A DNA stretch of 64,000 bases. Source: Mesorhizobium sp. INR15 (lineage in GTDB: Bacteria > Pseudomonadota > Alphaproteobacteria > Rhizobiales > Rhizobiaceae). This document shows, one piece after another, positions 59,239 through 64,000 of this stretch; within the stretch, counting starts at the first letter, position 1, and each line of letters begins with the position of its first letter. The stretch is from NCBI RefSeq assembly GCF_015500075.1, contig NZ_CP045496.1, positions 1,674,001 to 1,738,000 of the forward strand, written 5' to 3'. The notes under the pieces were generated by a model. The model had not been told where the DNA came from, did not search any database, and saw nothing but the letters and a program-made list of their open reading frames with translations. Both the position numbers and the translations under genes were made by a program.

Positions 59239-59592
59239 ATGACCGACAAGACGATCCTCAAATTCGGCGCCGTCGAAAACGCGGAAGCCGGTGACCTGGC
59301 CGGCTGGGTCGTGGTCGAGGGCAAGCCGACGATGAAAACCGCGGTCCAGCACACGACCGAGGACGGCAAGGTGATGTCGGGCACCTGGCAGGCGACGCCG
59401 GGCACCTATCACGCGACCTATACCGACTATGAGTTCGTGCACATGATCGCCGGCCGCATCATCATCACGCCAGACGGTGGCGCACCGGTTGAAGTGAGCG
59501 CGGGCGATGCCTTCGTGGTGGAAGCCGATTTCAAGGGAACCTGGAAGATCATCGAGCCGGTGACGAAGCACTTCGTCGTCAGGGTCGCCTGA
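59239..59592 (+). CDS. Cupin-domain protein (EutQ/DUF861-like)
   Basis: A 117-residue single-domain cupin. Beta-strand motifs include MSGTWQATPGTYHATYTDYE and the later IAGRIIITPDGGAPVEVSAG, followed by GDAFVVEADFKGTWKI, typical of the DUF861 group. The ATG at 59239 is selected; an upstream frame from 59149 has no support. It follows the SorC gene by about 100 bases on the same strand and precedes a terminator. Related cupins bind small ligands or act in sugar-amine metabolism; function here is unknown. Confidence 0.85.
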   Translation: MTDKTILKFGAVENAEAGDLAGWVVVEGKPTMKTAVQHTTEDGKVMSGTWQATPGTYHATYTDYEFVHMIAGRIIITPDGGAPVEVSAGDAFVVEADFKGTWKIIEPVTKHFVVRVA

Positions 59593-59617
59593 ATCAATTT
59601 TCTCTCTTTGAATGAAG

Positions 59618-59652
59618 AACCCGCCCTGGTTCGCCACGGCGGGTTTTTCTTT
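59618..59652 (+). terminator. Intrinsic terminator after the cupin gene
   Basis: An 8-base stem AACCCGCC/GGCGGGTT (59618-59625 with 59638-59645) with an inner TGG-TTCG-CCA extension and a T-rich tail (TTTTTCTTTG). It starts 26 bases after the stop codon. Confidence 0.85.
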
Positions 59653-59752
59653 GCTGGCGGCAGGTCAACAGGGTTGGTCTAAACCTAGTCCAATCCGAAA
59701 ATACAGTGCCTGCTCCTGGCACCAATCATAGCCACCATTTTAGGAAACTGAG

Positions 59753-59829
59753 TGGTGATCCCGACAAGAATCGAACTTGTGACCTACAGATTAGGAATCT
59801 GCCGCTCTATCCTACTGAGCTACGGGACC
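59753..59829 (-). tRNA. tRNA-Arg (anticodon CCT)
   Basis: A complete cloverleaf on the minus strand. Acceptor arms GGTCCCG and CGGGATC pair (one G-U), the D-arm has TAGCTCAG, and the anticodon loop TTCCTAA sits on a CAGA/TCTG-type stem. The T-arm contains GTTCGATTC. The CCA tail is encoded at 59753-59755. The anticodon CCT reads AGG arginine codons. No integrase or duplicated 3' end suggesting an integration site was seen. Confidence 0.95.
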
Positions 59830-59913
59830 ACGCGGCCCGACACATAGCCGCTTCGGATCGTTTCGCCAAGAGGCCGGCCGAAGGCAATCGGCCGGCTCCT
59901 TCGGTAGCGGATA

Positions 59914-61077
59914 TCAGGCGGCCAGCGCGGTTTCCGCCAGTTTCACCCAGTAGCTCATGCCGTGCGGGATGGCCTCGTCGTTGAAGTCGTAGGCCGGGTT
60001 ATGCAGGCCCGCCGTGTCGCCATTGCCAATGAAGATGAAGGCGCCGGGCCGGGCTTCCAGCATGTAGGAAAAGTCCTCGCCGCCCATCACCGGCTGAATG
60101 GCGCGATGGACATGGCTATCACCGGCTACTGTTGCCGCGACATCGCTGGCGAACACCGTCTCTTCCGGGTGGTTGAAGGTGACCGGATAGTTGGTGTCGT
60201 AGTCGACCTCGATCTTGGCTCCGAACGCGGTCGCAATGCCGTCGCAGATGGCGCGGATGCGCTCTTCCGACTTCTTGGCGATCTCCTTGCGCAAGGTGCG
60301 CACGGTGCCGGCGATCTCGGCGGATTCCGGAATGATGTTGTAGGCGTCGCCGGCATGGAATTTCGTCACCGACACGACCACGGCCTCGACCGGATCGGTG
60401 CTGCGCGAGGCAATCGTCTGCAGCGCGCCGACCAACTGGCTGGCGATGACGATCGGGTCGATTGTGCCGTGCGGCATGGCGGCGTGACCGCCCTTGCCCT
60501 TGACGGTGATGGTGAATTCGGCGGTTGCCGCCATGATCGGGCCCGGCCGGATGGCAAACTGGCCGACCGGCAGGCCGGGCATGTTGTGCATGCCGAACAC
60601 CTTGGAGATGCCGAAGCGGTCCATCATGCCGTCCTTGACCATCTCGTTGCCGCCACCACCGCCTTCTTCGGCTGGCTGGAAGATCACTGCCACGGAACCG
60701 GCGAAGTTGCGCGTCTCGGCCAGGTATTTCGCGGCGCCCAGCAGCATGGCGGTGTGCCCGTCATGGCCGCAGGCATGCATCTTGCCGGGAATTGTCGAAG
60801 CATATGGCTTGCCGGTGATTTCGTTGAGCGGCAGCGCGTCCATATCGGCGCGCAGGCCGACGGTCGTGCCTTCGCCCTTGCGGCCGCGAATGATGCCGAC
60901 CACACCGGTCTTGCCGAGGCCCGTTACCACGTCATCGCAGCCGAAGGCTTTCAGCTTCTCGGTGACGAAGTCGGCAGTCTTGAAGACATCGAAATTCAGC
61001 TCTGGCGTCTGGTGCAGGTGGCGGCGCCAGCCGGCGACCTCGTCCTGCATCTCGGCGGCACGGTTCAGGATTGGCAT
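59914..61077 (-). CDS. M20 family amidohydrolase (hippurate hydrolase / N-acyl amino acid hydrolase type)
   Basis: A 387-residue metallopeptidase-fold enzyme. Metal and catalytic motifs are present: GLRADMDALPL, HACGHDGHTAMLLGAA, FQPAEEGGGGG with the catalytic glutamate, and MGGEDFSYML. The dimerisation domain (KGKGGHAAMPHGTIDPI) holds the bridging histidine. No signal peptide. ATG at 61077 (MPILNRAAEM); the 23-residue upstream extension is not family-like. Expected reaction: hydrolysis of N-acyl amino acids such as hippurate or indole-3-acetyl conjugates. It is divergent from the D-Ala-D-Ala carboxypeptidase across 216 bases. Confidence 0.92.
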   Translation of the reverse strand: MPILNRAAEMQDEVAGWRRHLHQTPELNFDVFKTADFVTEKLKAFGCDDVVTGLGKTGVVGIIRGRKGEGTTVGLRADMDALPLNEITGKPYASTIPGKMHACGHDGHTAMLLGAAKYLAETRNFAGSVAVIFQPAEEGGGGGNEMVKDGMMDRFGISKVFGMHNMPGLPVGQFAIRPGPIMAATAEFTITVKGKGGHAAMPHGTIDPIVIASQLVGALQTIASRSTDPVEAVVVSVTKFHAGDAYNIIPESAEIAGTVRTLRKEIAKKSEERIRAICDGIATAFGAKIEVDYDTNYPVTFNHPEETVFASDVAATVAGDSHVHRAIQPVMGGEDFSYMLEARPGAFIFIGNGDTAGLHNPAYDFNDEAIPHGMSYWVKLAETALAA

Positions 61078-61293
61078 AATGGTTCCATCTCGCTGTTGGG
61101 GCAGGCGGCTTTTGTCCGCTGCCTTGCAATTGTGATCATCCAGCACTTTGCCATGTTGGCGTCACATAGAGTAAATAGCACCGCAACAATGTGGTCCGGG
61201 TTTTGAGGGGCGGACTCATTTTGCTGGCGATCACGTAACGAAATCTTACGGAGCCAGGGGCGACTACGGCAAGAGGCGATTTCGGATTTGATC

Positions 61294-62463
61294 ATGCGGC
61301 ACAGGCATTTCCTCAAACTATTGTTGGCTGGCGCGGTCGCGCTCTCGGCTGCGGCCGGTCCGGCACTGGCCAATCCGGTGATCCTGTTCGACCTGAACAG
61401 CGGCAAGATCCTGCAGCACCAGGATGCGTTCAAGCGCTGGTATCCGGCATCACTGAGCAAGCTGATGACCGCCTATGTGACGTTTCGGGCGATCGCGGCC
61501 GGCGAGGTCCAGCTTGATTCGCCGATCAAGGTGACAAAACATTCGGCCGCCGAGCCGCCAAGCAAGATGGGCTTCAAGCCTGGATCGGTGATGCGGCTCG
61601 ACAATGGGCTGAAGATGATGCTGGTCAAATCGGCTAACGACATCGCCATGGCTATCGGCGAAAATGTCGGCGGCTCGCAGGAAGCCTTTGCCGAGCGGAT
61701 GAATGCCGAAGCGACACGGCTTGGCATGAATGGCACGCATTTCGTCAACCCGAACGGGCTCTATTCACCGGACCAATATACGACGGCGCGCGATCTGGCG
61801 GTGCTGGTGATGGCGATCCGGCGGGAGTTTCCGCAATATGCACCGTGGTTCTCGATAGAAGGTCTTGCCGTCGGCAAGAAGGCGATTCCGAACTACAATC
61901 TGCTGATCGGCCGTTATCCCGGCGCTGACGGGATGAAAACCGGCTTTGTCTGCTCCTCAGGCTTCAACATGATCGGCTCGGCGACCCGCAACGGGCGCAC
62001 GCTGGTTGCGGTGGTGCTCGGCGAGAAGTCGGCGGTCACCCGCGCTGAAACGGCGGCGAAACTCCTCGATGAGGGGTTTGACACGCCCGCCACCGGTGCG
62101 GCGAGCGTCGCCACACTGGCGGCCTATGGCGACACCGTGTCGGTCAACGACATGCATGACGAGATCTGCAAGAAGAAGGCTCCGGAAGAGCAGTCCGAGG
62201 CGCCGCCTGCCGCTGCCGCCAAGGACGCGCCCAAATCGCCTTACCAGGAAAAGCTCGACCATGTGCCGACGCTGGTTGCCGTTGGCCTCGGCGGCGCCAC
62301 CGGCCCCGCGCCCAAGGCAATGCTCGGCCAGGGCGGCCAGGAATATGCCGATGTGCCGATCCCGGCCTGGCGGCCCGACAGGCCAGCGCCGGCCGGCGGC
62401 AATCCCGTCGTTTCGGGTGCCGCCGCGGCGCAAGGCGACCAGCCGGTCAAGGCGGCGAACTAG
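61294..62463 (+). CDS. D-alanyl-D-alanine carboxypeptidase (PBP5/6 type)
   Basis: A 389-residue serine peptidase. The signal peptide (LKLLLAGAVALSAAAGPALA) precedes S53-L-S-K56 (SxxK), S113-A-N115 (SxN) and K215-T-G217 (KTG), so the active site is complete. It trims the terminal D-Ala of peptidoglycan stems in the periplasm. The C-terminus after ~280 is a low-complexity Ala/Pro/Lys-rich tail rather than the amphipathic membrane anchor of E. coli PBP5. ATG at 61294 is used; a TTG at 61288 is in frame. Four bases separate its stop from the CobW gene, so the two are co-transcribed. Confidence 0.93.
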   Translation: MRHRHFLKLLLAGAVALSAAAGPALANPVILFDLNSGKILQHQDAFKRWYPASLSKLMTAYVTFRAIAAGEVQLDSPIKVTKHSAAEPPSKMGFKPGSVMRLDNGLKMMLVKSANDIAMAIGENVGGSQEAFAERMNAEATRLGMNGTHFVNPNGLYSPDQYTTARDLAVLVMAIRREFPQYAPWFSIEGLAVGKKAIPNYNLLIGRYPGADGMKTGFVCSSGFNMIGSATRNGRTLVAVVLGEKSAVTRAETAAKLLDEGFDTPATGAASVATLAAYGDTVSVNDMHDEICKKKAPEEQSEAPPAAAAKDAPKSPYQEKLDHVPTLVAVGLGGATGPAPKAMLGQGGQEYADVPIPAWRPDRPAPAGGNPVVSGAAAAQGDQPVKAAN

Positions 62464-62467
62464 GCCG

Positions 62468-63583
62468 ATGGCTGGCTTTCCTATCCCTGTCTCCGTGCTG
62501 ACCGGTTTTCTCGGCGCCGGCAAGACGACGCTGCTCAACCGGCTGCTGAAAGACCCGGCACTGGCCGACACGGCTGTGATCATCAACGAATTCGGCGAGG
62601 TGGCGATCGATCACCTGCTGGTCGAGCAGGCTTCCGACGGCATTATCCAGCTTTCCGACGGCTGCCTGTGCTGCACGGTGCGGGGTGAGCTGGTCGACAC
62701 GCTGGCCGACCTTGTCGACCGGCTGCAGACGGGCCGCATCGCCAAGCTCGCCCGCGTCATCGTCGAGACCACGGGCCTTGCCGATCCGGCGCCGGTGCTG
62801 CAGTCGATCATGGCGCATCCAGCACTGGTCCAGGCGTTCCGCCTCGACGGCGTCATAACGCTGGTCGATGCCATCAATTGCAACGCCACGCTCGATGCCC
62901 ATGTCGAGGCGGTGAAGCAGGTGGCGGTCGCCGACCGCATTGTTTTGACGAAAGCCGATCTGGTCACCGACGCGCGCGACGCCGAGGCTTTGAGGGCGCG
63001 GTTGCGGCAGATCAATCCGGGCGTGGAAGTGCTCGATGCCGATGATGCGACGACCGGCGTCGCGGCGTTGTTTGACTGCGGCCTCTACAACCCGGCAACC
63101 AAATCCGCCGATGTGCGGCGCTGGCTGGGCGAAGAAGCCGCGCATGATCACGAGCATCACCACCACGATCATGATCACGAGCATCACCACGATCATGACC
63201 ACGGCCATAGGCACGATTCACGCGTGCGTTCCTATTCGCTGGTCCATGACGGGCCAGTACCGTTTTCCGCGATCGAGATGTTCCTTGACCTCCTGCGCTC
63301 GGCTCATGGCGAGCGCCTGCTGCGCATGAAGGGCGTCATCGAGTTGCGGGAAGATCCGTCGCGGCCACTGGTTATCCATGGAGTGCAGAAAATCCTGCAT
63401 CCGCCGGTGCAGCTCGCGTCCTGGCCGGATAGCCAGCGCGGCACACGGCTGGTGCTGATCACGCTCGACATGCCGGAAGACTATATCCGTCGGCTGTTCG
63501 CCGCCTTCACCAACCGGCCGTCGATCGACACACCCGACCGCGCCGCGCTGGAAAACAACCCGCTGGCGATCGCCGGGCGGTAA
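62468..63583 (+). CDS. CobW/COG0523-family GTPase, probable zinc metallochaperone
   Basis: A 371-residue G3E GTPase with Walker A GFLGAGKT (13-20), the metal-binding GCLCC motif (C66, C68, C69), TKAD (161-164) as the guanine-specific motif and the CobW C-terminal domain. A histidine/aspartate-rich loop at ~226-249 holds about 15 His residues and probably stores or delivers zinc. There is no cobalamin gene nearby, so the zinc-homeostasis branch (ZigA/YeiR-like) is more likely than CobW itself. A Zur-type box was not found upstream because the gene is the second of an operon. Confidence 0.92.
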   Translation: MAGFPIPVSVLTGFLGAGKTTLLNRLLKDPALADTAVIINEFGEVAIDHLLVEQASDGIIQLSDGCLCCTVRGELVDTLADLVDRLQTGRIAKLARVIVETTGLADPAPVLQSIMAHPALVQAFRLDGVITLVDAINCNATLDAHVEAVKQVAVADRIVLTKADLVTDARDAEALRARLRQINPGVEVLDADDATTGVAALFDCGLYNPATKSADVRRWLGEEAAHDHEHHHHDHDHEHHHDHDHGHRHDSRVRSYSLVHDGPVPFSAIEMFLDLLRSAHGERLLRMKGVIELREDPSRPLVIHGVQKILHPPVQLASWPDSQRGTRLVLITLDMPEDYIRRLFAAFTNRPSIDTPDRAALENNPLAIAGR

Positions 63584-63601
63584 AGCCCTACGGTCATTGA
63601 T

Positions 63602-63844
63602 CTATGGGCGCTGTTCGCCGCGTTCGACCAGAAAACGATGGCCGCCGGTCACGGCTGCCGTCTCCACCAACTGGTGGCCGCTGTCGGCACAGAAGGCCGG
63701 AATATCGATAACGGCGAGAGGGTCAGTGGTCTCCAGCCAGAGCCGGCTGCCCGGCTCCATGGCGGCCAGGCGCTTTTTCGCCTTGAGCACGGGAAGCGGG
63801 CAGTTCAGTCCCTTGAGGTCGTAGACAGAAGCGCGTTTGGCCAA
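63602..63844 (-). CDS. TusA-family sulfurtransferase/redox protein
   Basis: An 80-residue protein with the hallmark CPLPVLKAKK (CPxP) near the N-terminus, the TusA/SirA fold length and the C-terminal HRFLVER strand. The active cysteine carries persulfide in related proteins. The only plausible start is TTG at 63844. It is 10 bases downstream of the gene cut by the right window edge, so both are in one minus-strand operon. It converges on the CobW gene. Confidence 0.88.
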   Translation of the reverse strand: MAKRASVYDLKGLNCPLPVLKAKKRLAAMEPGSRLWLETTDPLAVIDIPAFCADSGHQLVETAAVTGGHRFLVERGEQRP

Positions 63845-63854
63845 GGTGAAAACG

Positions 63855-64000
63855 TCAGCCGCCGAACATGCCGAGCAGCTTGTTCTTCAGCTTCGACACC
63901 CGGCTTTCATCGGCATTCGCGGCTTGCGTTTCGGCTGCGGGAGCGGCTTCCGATGGCGCGGCGATGGTTGCGGTGGCGACAGGGGCTTCGGCAGCGCGCT
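63855..64000 (-). CDS. C-terminal end of an unidentified protein (cut by window edge)
   Basis: The last 48 codons read as an Ala/Pro/Glu/Thr-rich stretch (TIAAPSEAAPAAETQAANAD) ending in a basic SRVSKLKNKLLGMFGG. This is a low-complexity tail with a possible amphipathic end, and the main domain lies outside the window. The spacing to the TusA-like gene (10 bases) indicates an operon. The product cannot be named. Confidence 0.6.
   Translation of the reverse strand, partial: RAAEAPVATATIAAPSEAAPAAETQAANADESRVSKLKNKLLGMFGG

Noticed and set aside
59753..59829. tRNA-Arg as an integration site for a mobile element
   Set aside because: No integrase, direct repeat of the tRNA 3' end or foreign-looking block adjoins it in the window.
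63140..63215. Short direct repeats resembling a small tandem array or CRISPR
   Set aside because: They are His/Asp codons (CAT, CAC, GAT) of the CobW-family metal loop; there are no regular spacers.

Overview
The window looks like a chromosomal (or large-replicon) segment of a GC-rich alphaproteobacterium of the Rhizobiales, most likely Mesorhizobium or a close relative. This is inferred from the gene families (AapJ-like and UgpB-like binding proteins, several SorC, LacI and ROK sugar regulators, DUF930, GutM), the codon bias and the palindromic intergenic repeats. No phage, transposase, integrase, CRISPR array, rRNA or replication origin was seen. There is one tRNA gene. No gene-free gap exceeds about 260 bases; the larger gaps are divergent promoter regions or convergent terminator regions, described in the entries.

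Layout. (1) 1-10.4 kb: an Lrp-type regulator (cut by the left edge) divergent from a 1018-residue kinase/M23/class-III-aminotransferase fusion and an AapJ-like binding protein. Next come a LacI regulator with a double operator, a polar-amino-acid-type binding protein, an unusually long permease, a GH1 beta-glucosidase and an SDR. No ATPase is present in this part. (2) 10.5-14.9 kb: a PqqD-like protein, an HPr-kinase-like ATPase, a protein with two GT2 domains and a convergent GT4 enzyme. This looks like an uncharacterised peptide or glycan modification locus. (3) 15-22.6 kb: a minus-strand operon of sugar binding protein, two permeases, SIS isomerase, PfkB kinase and ATPase, divergent from a ROK repressor. 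Its composition matches the Bacillus frl (Amadori-product) operon. (4) 22.7-28.3 kb: PiT phosphate transporter, patatin, acetoacetate decarboxylase, 3-hydroxybutyrate dehydrogenase and a phosphodiesterase, followed by an orphan glycosyltransferase-like gene.

(5) 29.5-49.4 kb: two parallel modules. Module A has a SorC regulator, a SurE nucleotidase, a calcineurin-type phosphoesterase and a UgpCBAE-like importer. Module B has a SorC regulator, an Fe/aminoethylphosphonate-type importer, an MBL hydrolase and a second SurE. Between them lies an operon of a SAF-domain dehydrogenase and a PDH/acetoin-dehydrogenase-like E1alpha-E1beta-E2. Two importers paired with two SurE phosphatases and two SorC regulators suggest uptake and dephosphorylation of a phosphorylated organic compound. 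This is the best candidate for an undescribed pathway. The E2 gene carries an in-frame palindromic repeat pair in its linker.

(6) 49.5-59.6 kb: a TonB-like DUF930 protein, a HAD phosphatase, an unknown protein, and a full glucitol-type PTS (GutM, IIC, IIBC, IIA) with its own fused HPr-EI phosphotransferase. An unknown 270-residue protein, a third SorC regulator and a cupin follow. Sugar PTS permeases are uncommon in this class. (7) 59.7-64 kb: tRNA-Arg(CCT), an M20 amidohydrolase, a D-Ala-D-Ala carboxypeptidase, a CobW-type GTPase, a TusA-family protein and a gene cut by the right edge.

In all five solute-binding-protein loci, a GC-rich hairpin follows the binding-protein gene, usually before the permease gene. 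This fits differential expression within the transport operons. All functional statements rest on reading the translations; no database search was possible.
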